Under the pieces are notes generated by a model. The model saw only the letters and a program-made list of their open reading frames with translations. It ran no database searches and was not told the DNA's origin. Of a DNA stretch of 64,000 nt, positions 1-8,269 are shown piece by piece. The position numbers were made by a program, and so were the translations under genes. Source of the stretch: Pseudoalteromonas luteoviolacea B = ATCC 29581 (GTDB lineage Bacteria; Pseudomonadota; Gammaproteobacteria; Enterobacterales; Alteromonadaceae). Positions within the stretch are counted from its first letter, which is position 1, and each line of letters starts with the position of its first letter. The stretch lies in the NCBI GenBank assembly GCA_000333235.1, contig CAPN01000018.1:62001-126000 (forward strand), in the 5' to 3' direction.

Positions 1-228
1 GGATTAGATGCTGATAGTGTGGTTGGCGAATTGCAAAAGCTTTGTATTGCTCATGGTGGAAGTAGCCAGGTGCCCTATGCGCTTGCAAAACAGCTATCAC
101 GCGTAGCGAAAATTCTTAACATCAATTGGATAGAAAAAGGCCTTGAAAGTGATGTGCGGGTAATATGCACACGAGGTAGTACTTGCCCCCGTAAACCGAC
201 GTGTTATGAAACGGGGATTTGCAAATAA
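1..228 (+). CDS. C-terminal end of an unrecognised protein (5' partial)
   Basis: The reading frame is open from the first base of the window and stops at 226-228, so this is the last ~75 residues of a gene that begins upstream. The first internal start-like codon is a GTG at 19, but in-frame codons precede it and there is no obvious ribosome binding site, so a real start there is unlikely. The tail is cysteine-rich (CTRGSTCPRKPTCYETGIC), which might bind metal or form disulfides. I do not recognise the family and assign no function. Confidence 0.55.
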   Translation, partial: GLDADSVVGELQKLCIAHGGSSQVPYALAKQLSRVAKILNINWIEKGLESDVRVICTRGSTCPRKPTCYETGICK

Positions 229-684
229 TTGGCGATACTAGAGAGTGTAAGAGCCGCTTTTTAATATGATTTGTCTATATTTTTTGTGAAATTGCGAGGG
301 TGTGTTGACCTTTGCAGTTTGTTTTTAAGCAGCAAGTTAGGCGTTAAAGCTAGGCAAGAGCTGCCCCGCAGAGGATGTATTAAAATTGTAGATTATGCAA
401 TCTACCTACATTACTAGGCTACGTTACTCATTTCGCGTATTGAAAGATTCTGATTTAAACAAAAATCATCTCTAAAAGGCGAACACATCTTAACATTATT
501 GCTCTGTCTGATCGGGAGATTGAAAGAGCGGTCGCGTGGCTGGAAGTTTCGCGTTGAATTAGAGAAAGTCGCAACTGTCGTAAAAGTATCGTAAGGTTTT
601 CGCAATGCTAACGTATTTTTTTCGTAAAGTATTTCATTAAAATAATGGATTATTACAGCTAACAAAAATAGTGGTTGAGATGGC
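229..684. other. Intergenic region holding copy A of a dispersed repeat
   Basis: No supported gene lies in these 456 bases. The only structure I see is a 78-base segment at 410-487 that is related to a segment at 20215-20292. A 115-codon frame on the minus strand overlaps the start of the regulator at 685 and looks like chance. Confidence 0.5.
410..487 (+). repeat. Dispersed repeat, copy A (partner at 20215-20292)
   Basis: The segment aligns without gaps to 20215-20292 over 78 bases at roughly two thirds identity. It has three strongly conserved blocks: ATTACTA at the left, an identical 18-mer CTCATTTCGCGTATTGAA in the middle, and AAAAGG near the right end. Both copies lie 200 to 300 bases upstream of a plus-strand gene. 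The function is unknown. Confidence 0.5.
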
Positions 685-1104
685 ATGAAAATAAATTCTG
701 AGTTAATACAGCAATTGAGAAAAAAGCGATCGTGGTCACAAGATGAGCTTGCGATAGCCACAGGTTTAAATCTTCGGACAATTCAACGAATTGAAAAAGA
801 GGCATCTGCCTCGTTGCAGTCCCGTAAAGCAATCGCTTCTGCACTTGAGGTTGCCATTGAAGTACTTGATTATGTGGAGCCTGTTATGGTCACTAAGTAT
901 GAGTTCAAAACCTTAGAAATTAAGACCGATGAAGGTTTTTTTGCAGGTTTAACAAAAGCAAAGGTTCCTGATTTCGCAGAGATCCTAAACCAAGAAGGCG
1001 AGAATGGCTGGGAATTAGTGCAAATATTGACACCAGAAATCGCACAAGGAATGTGGTTAGGAAAAACGGGAAAGTTCGTCGCTATCTTACAAAGAAAAAA
1101 ATAG
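685..1104 (+). CDS. XRE-family DNA-binding regulator with DUF4177 domain
   Basis: This 139-residue protein is probably a cytoplasmic transcriptional regulator. Residues ~5-58 form an XRE/Cro helix-turn-helix, with the typical WSQDELAIATGLNLRTIQRIE stretch. Residues ~68-137 match the small DUF4177 domain, recognisable from YEFKTLEIK at its start and LNQEGENGWELVQIL later; the role of that domain is not known. The ATG at 685 is preceded by GAGATGG, a fair ribosome binding site. It appears to be a single-gene unit. HTH plus DUF4177 proteins are common, lightly studied regulators in gammaproteobacteria. The target is unknown. Confidence 0.8.
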   Translation: MKINSELIQQLRKKRSWSQDELAIATGLNLRTIQRIEKEASASLQSRKAIASALEVAIEVLDYVEPVMVTKYEFKTLEIKTDEGFFAGLTKAKVPDFAEILNQEGENGWELVQILTPEIAQGMWLGKTGKFVAILQRKK

Positions 1105-1289
1105 GTTTCTTAAGCCTAATACAAAAAGATAAATAGAAAGAGGCCTTACTTTGTTTAGCAAGACTTAATGTGGCCTGCCAATTTGAGTCATTGGATCATA
1201 TCTTCATGTAATTTATAGAAAAAGAATAACGGACGTTCATGGAAAACTATTTTGACCATTGAGTAGTACAAAAAATCGCAAAATAGCTA

Positions 1290-1469
1290 TATACCCAGCC
1301 TACCTGAAGACGTTAGTCTTAAGCCTGTAAGACTTGCCTCGTGGGAGCGCCCTGTGTTTCTACTAGGCTGTTACGCTAATTTAAAAGGTGTTTACCTTCT
1401 AGTCTCAGTGCTTAGTATTGAAAACACGCTCGAGCTCTGAATTAGGCATCTTCACGTTGTTTGGGTATA
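1290..1469. repeat. MITE-like element with imperfect TATACCC inverted ends
   Basis: This 180-base element has no coding potential. Its ends are inverted repeats: the first 24 bases (starting TATACCCA and including TGAAGA) match the reverse complement of the last 24 at 18 positions. Inside is a small hairpin, AAGGTGTTTACCTT. Short elements with GGGTATA ends and a CATCTTCA block are, from memory, abundant in Pseudoalteromonas. I see no clear target-site duplication. It sits in the gene-poor stretch 1105-1563, which otherwise shows no gene. Confidence 0.55.
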
Positions 1470-1484
1470 CATATCTTAATCTAA

Positions 1485-1503
1485 GCGAAGGGTAAACCTT
1501 CGC
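1485..1503 (-). terminator. Possible weak terminator hairpin
   Basis: A perfect 7-bp stem (GCGAAGG/CCTTCGC) with a 5-base loop lies about 60 bases beyond the stop of the minus-strand S51 peptidase. There is only a weak T-rich stretch after it on the minus strand, so Rho-independent activity is uncertain. Confidence 0.3.
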
Positions 1504-1563
1504 CTTGAAATAGTAGTTTTCGAATCCCCTTAATGCCGAATTGCGATAAAGAGACATTGTGCG

Positions 1564-3222
1564 TTAATTCATACTTTTCTTTAGAGTGCTCGTTATTTCG
1601 ACAACAAGTCCTGAAATCGAATACACTCCATTTCCAGATCTTACGCACTGGGTTGAATCCGTATGTTTCGCGGTGATAGAAATGCGTTCGTTGATTGCCA
1701 ACTTTTGTGTTTCTAGCGTTTGGTTGCAGCTTTTCTGTGTCCAGTGTTTGAAGCCATTTCTTTCAAACAAGGACGGTTCGCCGTAGGTTGTCTTTATGTA
1801 TGTGGATGTAGGTTGTTTAGCGAACTCAATTGTTTCAAGCTCGTTGTTAGCAAAGATAGCGCGATCGCCACTGTGTAAGTAATGGTAGGCAAAGGTATTT
1901 GCTGTTTGTTGTTCTAAGATCACGACGCCATGGTCACCAATCACCTCAAGCTGTGTTTTTTCGCTGTTTTTGCTCACGACAAGCGCGGTGGTTTCGTCTA
2001 CACCAAAGCCAAATTTTTGTTTGCTGTGGCGCAACAAGGTTGCAAGCCTTAGCGTGCGACTTCGCTCGCTAAAATGGGTATCGAGTACGCCCAAGGTGAA
2101 GCTTCCTAAACCGCCGTGTTGATCATAAGTCAGTTGATTATTGATTTCGGCGTTACATCGATTGTATTCAGCGCAGGTATCAACAGGTGGTATTTTTGCA
2201 AACGCACCGTATTCCAACGCGCTTAAACTGGTTCCATTAGTGATCATGGGGACAGGACCAAATACATTAATTCCACCTGATTGAATAGCAGTGCCCGCAC
2301 TGGTGCCAATTAAGACTTCACGAGAGAGGATATCTTCTAGCCACGGGAAAGGGTTGTTTTCTTCGTCAAATAATACCTGTTTAGTGAGGGACTGATCACC
2401 ACCGTTAAAAAAGACGGCATCCACTTCGCGAATTTTTTGTTTAAGCGCTGCGATACCGCGTTTACATGTACTGAACTCTTGTGCTACCAAGTCTGGATAG
2501 ACTCGGTCCCTGGAATTGCTTTGAGTGAATACTTTTCGATATTCATTGAGGTGCTCACAGGTATCATTGCTTATGGCCATTGCAAGTGCAGGAGTGAGCG
2601 CGAGCCATTCGCCTTGTAGGTTGTAATCATTAAGTAAGGAGGCATAAAAGTCTGCTGCTTCATAAGGATCTTTGCTTGATGCGGTTATGGCTAAGTACGA
2701 TGGCTTTTTGGTGTTTTTTATGCGTTGACTCAGGAATGTAAAAATTTCGCGGCTCCCTTCGCTTTTTGTTTGCATGGCTTTGACGAGTTCTTTATTTCGC
2801 TTACCTTGTTTATTAACGTTTGCGACTTCTAATGTATCAAGCAATATTGCCCATAGTTCGTCATTGAGTGTTTTATCGAGTCGAGACGGCTGCTCTTGTA
2901 AAAGCTGTAGAAAATGTGAATAACCAAGAGATTGAGATTGCGGTAATTGGTTTAACGCAGTTTTGACGAGAGGCAATGGTATTTGGGCTTCATCGGGCCA
3001 TCTTTCACTGAGGATTTTTAAATGCTCTTTGTCGATTTGAAACCATCGTGAAGCATGGGCATTTTGGTTGAAATAGGTGTTTACTTGGCAATGCTTTTTG
3101 GAATAGCTAGAACAGGTGTGAAGTGCTCCACCAATTAAAACCAATTCTTGAGATGACACTGAGTTAAAAAAAAATAAAAGAAAAGGCATTAAAGCCAATG
3201 GTGGCATTATTTTAGTATTCAT
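1564..3222 (-). CDS. Secreted cyanophycinase-like peptidase (family S51)
   Basis: Cyanophycinases cut the arginine/aspartate storage polymer cyanophycin into beta-Asp-Arg dipeptides. This 552-residue protein has a signal peptide (residues 1-24, ending VSS-QE), so it should act in the periplasm or outside the cell. The S51 landmarks are all present: GGDQ (274-277), the nucleophile elbow GTSAG with Ser308, DTHFSERSR with His383, and GVDETTA (407-413). After the first strand (LVLIGGAL) there is an insertion of roughly 140 residues that bacterial CphB (about 270 residues) lacks, and an extra C-terminal domain follows the catalytic core. The start is supported by AAAGGAAC before the ATG. It diverges from a TonB receptor, permease and isoaspartyl dipeptidase, which together fit cyanophycin use. 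A related secreted S51 peptidase with another isoaspartyl substrate is possible. Confidence 0.85.
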   Translation of the reverse strand: MNTKIMPPLALMPFLLFFFNSVSSQELVLIGGALHTCSSYSKKHCQVNTYFNQNAHASRWFQIDKEHLKILSERWPDEAQIPLPLVKTALNQLPQSQSLGYSHFLQLLQEQPSRLDKTLNDELWAILLDTLEVANVNKQGKRNKELVKAMQTKSEGSREIFTFLSQRIKNTKKPSYLAITASSKDPYEAADFYASLLNDYNLQGEWLALTPALAMAISNDTCEHLNEYRKVFTQSNSRDRVYPDLVAQEFSTCKRGIAALKQKIREVDAVFFNGGDQSLTKQVLFDEENNPFPWLEDILSREVLIGTSAGTAIQSGGINVFGPVPMITNGTSLSALEYGAFAKIPPVDTCAEYNRCNAEINNQLTYDQHGGLGSFTLGVLDTHFSERSRTLRLATLLRHSKQKFGFGVDETTALVVSKNSEKTQLEVIGDHGVVILEQQTANTFAYHYLHSGDRAIFANNELETIEFAKQPTSTYIKTTYGEPSLFERNGFKHWTQKSCNQTLETQKLAINERISITAKHTDSTQCVRSGNGVYSISGLVVEITSTLKKSMN

Positions 3223-3881
3223 TATATGTTCCTTTTATTGGGAAAATAAAATAGTACTTGTCAGTATGAAAAATACTGTGCTATAAAAGTAAATGAATAC
3301 AAACAAGAGCAAACTAACATGATTTAGTTTGTAATGTCAAAAACCCTTTGAGTATGTAGAGATGGTAAAAAAAGCACATTCGCTATCGCATTACTTCTAC
3401 AAGCCTCATTACCTATCTGAATGGTTTAATGAGTAGATACACGGTCTAGCCGTGGTCAGTCTATTATTAAGCTACTGCCACTCCTAAAAAGCATAAAATA
3501 ATATTATCGGCAAGTCTGCTCGCAAGCTCTGTGCGAATTGCGCTACATACGTTGCTATGTTGGTTTATAAAATCGAGTTAGGATTTTAATATCTTTCAAA
3601 ATCTTTTTTTGATTTTTATATCGACATCTAAAAGGCTGGTTGTTTATTTTTAAATAATGGTTCTGTTCACTTAAAATATCTTAATTTTATTTTAAATTGA
3701 TATTTTAATGTTGGCTATGATTTGCTGTTTTTAAATAACTGCTAGCTTATTTATATAGTCTACTGTATGGCTTTTTATTCTCTTTTCCAATTTTGAGTTG
3801 GTTAAAAGATAAATGCGTGAGAGTCACTCGCATAGTTGTTTAGTGTTTACTTGCCGACCAAAAAACAGGTTAGGTAGAGTA
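3223..3881. other. Divergent promoter region of the putative cyanophycin locus
   Basis: These 659 AT-rich bases separate the secreted S51 peptidase (minus) from the TonB receptor (plus), so they should carry promoters for both. I could not identify a confident operator or -35/-10 pair, and no regulator gene lies in the locus. The open frame from 3813 that precedes the receptor start is probably 5' untranslated sequence. Confidence 0.4.
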
Positions 3882-6791
3882 ATGTACAATAAAATCACCC
3901 TTGCAATGCTAATGGCTCTTGGTGCCAATGCACAAGCAAACACAACCGAAACGCAAACCACCCTTGAAAAAATAGAAATCACAGGTTCTCGTATTAAAGG
4001 GGTCGACCTTGAAGGAACGCAGCCCATTACGGTGATCGGCGCGGAAGAAATAGCTCGTTCTGGTGCTAACTCGGTTTACGAATTGATGCAAACGCTGTCA
4101 CAAGTCAAAGGCGGTAGCGGTACTTTTTCCGCTTCTGAAAGTGGTAGCACGTCTACCTCTACGCCAGCAGGTCAATCTGCGGCAAGTCTAAGAGGAATGG
4201 GGCCATCAGCGACGCTTACGCTCATTAATGGCCGTCGTGTCGCACCGAGTTCTTTTGCGGCAGGGACACAAAATTTCGTCGACATCAATTCAATCCCACT
4301 TGCTGCAATCGAACGTGTTGAAGTACTTGCAACTGGTGCATCGGCTATTTACGGTGCAGATGCCGTCGCTGGGGTAATTAACTATATTCTCAAAGAGGAC
4401 TTTGAAGGGCTAGAGTTTGATGCCACTTATGGTGATAGCGTTGCAAGTACAGATGAAGGTGTTATTCAGATAAATGCAATTTACGGCATGGCATTAGGAG
4501 AAGGCAATTTGACTGTATTTGCTGATGCCTTTAAACGCAATCAATTTAATGCATCAGACAGGGCAGCTACGCGCTCGCCCTTGTTAGTCAATGGTTACTC
4601 GTACCTTCCTAAACTAGAGAACACGCCAAACATCTATTACTACAGTGCAAAAGATGGCAACGAGCTACCAGCACCTGGATGTAAAACGGCGCTGGTTACG
4701 ACAGAATACGGTGAGTCTATTTGTGGGTATTATGGCAATGAAGACGATGTATTGGCTCCACCATTCGAAAGTTTATCAAGTGGGTTCATGTTTAGCCAAA
4801 ATAGGGGTGAACATACCTTTAAAAGTGACTTTTTCTATAGCAAAACGAAATCTAAAGCTTTTTCTAGTCCTGCGGCAATCAATCAAATTGATGACTCTGA
4901 GGGCCCGTTTGTGCGTGAAGATGCTTTGTTTATTTTTGATGATGCCACTGGTGGCAATGCGTTGCTAGATTCAATTTACTCTGACCCCTTTGATTCGTAT
5001 TTGGGTCGGGAGTTATGGGGATTTGGGTTCGATGCTCGATTTAATGCGCCAAGAACAATTGAAGTGGAATCTGATAATGTTCGTCTTGTAGTTGGGCTAG
5101 AAGGATATTTAGGGGAGTGGTTTTATGATTCAGGACTTACTTATTCACAATCTAAGTCAAGCCAGAAAGCCATTGCAGGTGTGTACAATCGTTACAAGTT
5201 CCATGCGGCGTTGAGTGGTGAATTGTGTTCGGATGGCCAGATTGCTTCGTTAGATGGTAATGATTTAGTGTGTTCGACCGGACAGGTACTACCTTTTTAC
5301 AATCCTTTTTTAGTTGGGAATGCAGCGAACGATGCCACTTTGGCGTTAACACAAGCGATGCCAACGCGTGAAGGTAAAAGTAAAGTGATCGGCGCTGACT
5401 TTAATGTAAGTGGTGAACTTATCCAAATTGGGGATGTATCAATACAAGCGGCACTGGGAATTGAGGCTCGACGTGAAACGCTGTCAGATATTCCCTCAAA
5501 TGATGCCGTCGCAAGTGCTGAAAATGCGTATTTAGTTGATGTTTTTGGCTTTGGTTCAAGTATTGCAGATGCGACGCGTAATCAATATGGTGCATTTGCA
5601 GAGTTTTATATTCCTCTGACAGAAAAACTAGAAATGCAACTAGCTGGGCGTTTGGACCATTATGATGACTTTGGTTCGACATTTAATCCTAAAGTTTCTG
5701 CAAGTTATCGTGCATCTGATTCCCTTTTGTTACGTGCAGGCGCTGCGACATCTTTTCGGGCGCCATCTCTGACACAAGCTGGCGTAAAGCTTCGCACGAC
5801 AACATCGACATTCGATTGTGGTGCCAATCAGGCAGTGGCCGACTTATATTGCGAAGGCGACGGTACACTTGTCACCGTTAACAGTTTAGAACTTGGCAAT
5901 CCTGAACTTAATGCTGAAGAATCAGAGTCGTTATCTTTTGGAATTGCATGGAGTCCAACCAAATCAACAAATTTAACGTTAGATTATTGGCAGTTTGATT
6001 ATACAGAGGTCATCGATACAAATATGACCGCCGTGTTAGATAGAGCGATCACCGATAGCACATTACGTCATTGTGGCTTAGTTCCGACTGGCGCAATGGG
6101 GGTTTCATTTGGTGAAGACGTTTGCTCTGTGCGTGATGCCAGTGGTCTGCGAATTGATGAAGCGGGCGCTGACTTGCGAAGTATTCTAACGAACTATATC
6201 AGTGAATTTGATCCTCGACGTCAGAGCTTGCAACTGTATCGTGATCATGTAATCGGGCTTGAGAATACTGGCACGCAAACCATAAAGGGTATTGATCTAA
6301 AATTCGATCATGGTTGGCAATTGGCACAAAGCGAGGTGAGTGTGACGTTCGATATGACTCATTACATCCAATATGACCGGAACAAGCCAGGTTCGGATCA
6401 AATAGAGTCGTTGGTAGGAAGTTTTCGCTATCCGCAAAACATCGCTCGATTGAGTGTCTCGTTGGATCGTGAACGCTATTACGTAAACGCTTTCGTCGAT
6501 TACACTGATAGCTACGAAGATGATATCGAAGGATTGCGCGGTCGTGAAATTGATGAGCTTAACGAACTGGGCTTACTCGATGAAAATGACACACGTCAGG
6601 TGCAAAGCTGGACTACACTGGGGCTTCGAGCGGGTTATGAATTCAACGAAAATACGCTGCTTACACTCTCGATTAACAATGTGTTAGATAAAGCTCCACC
6701 TAAAGTTTATGGTTCATCGCGGGGGTTCGATTCGATTAATCATAGTGCCTTAGGCGCAAACTATCGCCTTGGTCTGAACTATCGTTTCTGA
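3882..6791 (+). CDS. TonB-dependent outer-membrane receptor
   Basis: This 969-residue outer-membrane active transporter should be energised by TonB. I place the start at the ATG at 3882, because translation from there gives a clean signal peptide (MYNKITLAMLMALGANAQA). The upstream ATG at 3813 would add 23 unlikely residues. A TonB-box/plug region follows (EKIEITGSRIKG), with plug motifs LRGMGPSATLTLINGRR and ERVEVLATGASAIYGADAVAGVINYI. The large C-terminal barrel ends in ..LNYRF, a typical terminal aromatic. It diverges from the S51 peptidase and is followed by a permease and an isoaspartyl dipeptidase. The inferred substrate is therefore cyanophycin fragments or beta-Asp-Arg dipeptides. The family alone does not show this. 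Confidence 0.9.
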   Translation: MYNKITLAMLMALGANAQANTTETQTTLEKIEITGSRIKGVDLEGTQPITVIGAEEIARSGANSVYELMQTLSQVKGGSGTFSASESGSTSTSTPAGQSAASLRGMGPSATLTLINGRRVAPSSFAAGTQNFVDINSIPLAAIERVEVLATGASAIYGADAVAGVINYILKEDFEGLEFDATYGDSVASTDEGVIQINAIYGMALGEGNLTVFADAFKRNQFNASDRAATRSPLLVNGYSYLPKLENTPNIYYYSAKDGNELPAPGCKTALVTTEYGESICGYYGNEDDVLAPPFESLSSGFMFSQNRGEHTFKSDFFYSKTKSKAFSSPAAINQIDDSEGPFVREDALFIFDDATGGNALLDSIYSDPFDSYLGRELWGFGFDARFNAPRTIEVESDNVRLVVGLEGYLGEWFYDSGLTYSQSKSSQKAIAGVYNRYKFHAALSGELCSDGQIASLDGNDLVCSTGQVLPFYNPFLVGNAANDATLALTQAMPTREGKSKVIGADFNVSGELIQIGDVSIQAALGIEARRETLSDIPSNDAVASAENAYLVDVFGFGSSIADATRNQYGAFAEFYIPLTEKLEMQLAGRLDHYDDFGSTFNPKVSASYRASDSLLLRAGAATSFRAPSLTQAGVKLRTTTSTFDCGANQAVADLYCEGDGTLVTVNSLELGNPELNAEESESLSFGIAWSPTKSTNLTLDYWQFDYTEVIDTNMTAVLDRAITDSTLRHCGLVPTGAMGVSFGEDVCSVRDASGLRIDEAGADLRSILTNYISEFDPRRQSLQLYRDHVIGLENTGTQTIKGIDLKFDHGWQLAQSEVSVTFDMTHYIQYDRNKPGSDQIESLVGSFRYPQNIARLSVSLDRERYYVNAFVDYTDSYEDDIEGLRGREIDELNELGLLDENDTRQVQSWTTLGLRAGYEFNENTLLTLSINNVLDKAPPKVYGSSRGFDSINHSALGANYRLGLNYRF

Positions 6792-6859
6792 AATTAACGT
6801 AAAAGCGCGACGTATTCACTTATTATGGGTGCATCGCGCTACTTAAAAAAGCAATAAAG

Positions 6860-8263
6860 ATGAAGAAATCAATCAATATGCCAGATGCGTTCGCTATTTT
6901 GTTAGCGCTAGCTTGCGTAATAATGGTCGCATCGTATTTTGTGGTGCCAGGCTATTTTGATAGCTCCAGCACACAACCGGGTTTAATACAATTGACGGAC
7001 TTTCGGCAGGTGGATCACGTTACACCTTTAACCTGGTTTGCAGATGAAAATCAAAATGGATTAGCTAACGTTTTATTTGAAGGCTTAGTCAGTGGCGATC
7101 GCTATGGCGCGGCGATTGGTGTTATCGCATTTATTTTGATCACCGGCGGCGCATTTGGGGTAGTCATGAAAAGCGCTGCGATTGAGCATGGTATGTTTGC
7201 GCTTATTGCTAGAACACAACGAGTGGATTGGTTGTTTTTACCTGCGCTATTCGTGATCTTTAGTCTTGGAGGTGCAATTTTTGGTATGGGTGAGGAAGCA
7301 ATCGCGTTTTGCATTGTACTTTTTCCCATTATGAAACAGCTCGGTTATGACGGGGTCACTACTGTGCTGGTTACGTACGTTGCGACCCAAGTTGGTTTTG
7401 CGACTTCACCGATTAATCCATTTAGTATCGCGATTGCTCAGGGAATCGCCGATCTACCGCTTTTTTCAGGTGCGTGGTTGCGTATGGTCGCGTTCGTTGT
7501 TTTAAATGCCATTACGCTTTGGTTTACTTTGCGTTATGCCAAGCGAATTCGCACGCAATCAACGACGCACTCAACGCTTGTTAGCGCTTCACTGAGCTAT
7601 ACTGATGTTGTCATCTTACTTGTTTTTGCAGTGTGCTTGGGCTGGGTTGTGTACGGCGTGACGGTGAAAAGCTATTACATCCCCGAAATTGCAACTCAGT
7701 TTTTTGTCTTAGGGATTGCAGTGGCGACTGTGGCAAAATTGGGTGGGCGATTGAGTATTCAAGATTCTATTGATGGTTTTAAACAGGGTAGTGGCGAATT
7801 GTTGCCCGCTGCTATGCTTGTTGGGCTTGCCAAGGGATTGGTGATCCTGATGGGGGGAACGCAAGTCAGCACGCCCTCTATGCTCAATACGTTACTGTTT
7901 CATTGCGCCGAATTTATTTCACATGTTCCAGCTTATGTTGCGGCGGTAGCGATGTATGTGTTCCAATCCGTGTTCAATTTTTTTGTATCTTCTGGCTCTG
8001 GTCAAGCGGCCATTACGATGCCATTAATGGCGCCTTTATCGGATTTAGTGGGGGTATCTCGCCAAACCGCAGTGCTTGCTTTCCAACTCGGTGATGGATT
8101 AACTAACATTGTGATCACGACCTCAGCCAGTTTGATTGGGTGTTTAGGGGTTACAAAAGTTGCCTGGGGGGAGTGGTTTTCACAAGTCTGGCGTTTAATG
8201 TTGTATTTATTTTTCACCGCAATGACTTTCATGGTTTTTGCTCAATTTATTCAATATCAGTAA
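6860..8263 (+). CDS. YfcC/ArcD-like (DcuC-superfamily) inner-membrane permease
   Basis: This 467-residue polytopic membrane protein has about 12 predicted segments. It resembles the YfcC family, grouped with C4-dicarboxylate (DcuC) and arginine/ornithine (ArcD) carriers. Diagnostic stretches are GGAIFGMGEEAIAFCIVLFPI, FATSPINPFSIAIAQGIA and, near the end, SGSGQAAITMPLMAPLSDLVGVSRQTAVLAF followed by QLGDGLTNI. It follows the TonB receptor by 68 bases and precedes the isoaspartyl dipeptidase by 6, so the three are probably co-transcribed. In this context it is the likely carrier for beta-Asp-Arg or its amino acids across the inner membrane. Members of this family have been linked to arginine or to dipeptides, but the substrate here is inference. 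Confidence 0.85.
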   Translation: MKKSINMPDAFAILLALACVIMVASYFVVPGYFDSSSTQPGLIQLTDFRQVDHVTPLTWFADENQNGLANVLFEGLVSGDRYGAAIGVIAFILITGGAFGVVMKSAAIEHGMFALIARTQRVDWLFLPALFVIFSLGGAIFGMGEEAIAFCIVLFPIMKQLGYDGVTTVLVTYVATQVGFATSPINPFSIAIAQGIADLPLFSGAWLRMVAFVVLNAITLWFTLRYAKRIRTQSTTHSTLVSASLSYTDVVILLVFAVCLGWVVYGVTVKSYYIPEIATQFFVLGIAVATVAKLGGRLSIQDSIDGFKQGSGELLPAAMLVGLAKGLVILMGGTQVSTPSMLNTLLFHCAEFISHVPAYVAAVAMYVFQSVFNFFVSSGSGQAAITMPLMAPLSDLVGVSRQTAVLAFQLGDGLTNIVITTSASLIGCLGVTKVAWGEWFSQVWRLMLYLFFTAMTFMVFAQFIQYQ

Positions 8264-8269
8264 TTTATT

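Noticed and set aside
301..360. GTTAGGC-type sequence suggesting an integron attC site
   Set aside because: No matching left-end partner (GCCTAAC-like) at a suitable distance and no integrase gene or cassette array. The DUF6404 gene elsewhere hints at cassettes, but a similar search around 61500-62300 also found no paired site.
414..761. 115-codon minus-strand reading frame
   Set aside because: It overlaps the start of the XRE regulator and has no ribosome binding site or recognisable domain, so it is judged a chance frame.
3813..3881. Upstream ATG extension of the TonB receptor
   Set aside because: The extra 23 residues would precede a clean signal peptide that begins at the ATG at 3882.
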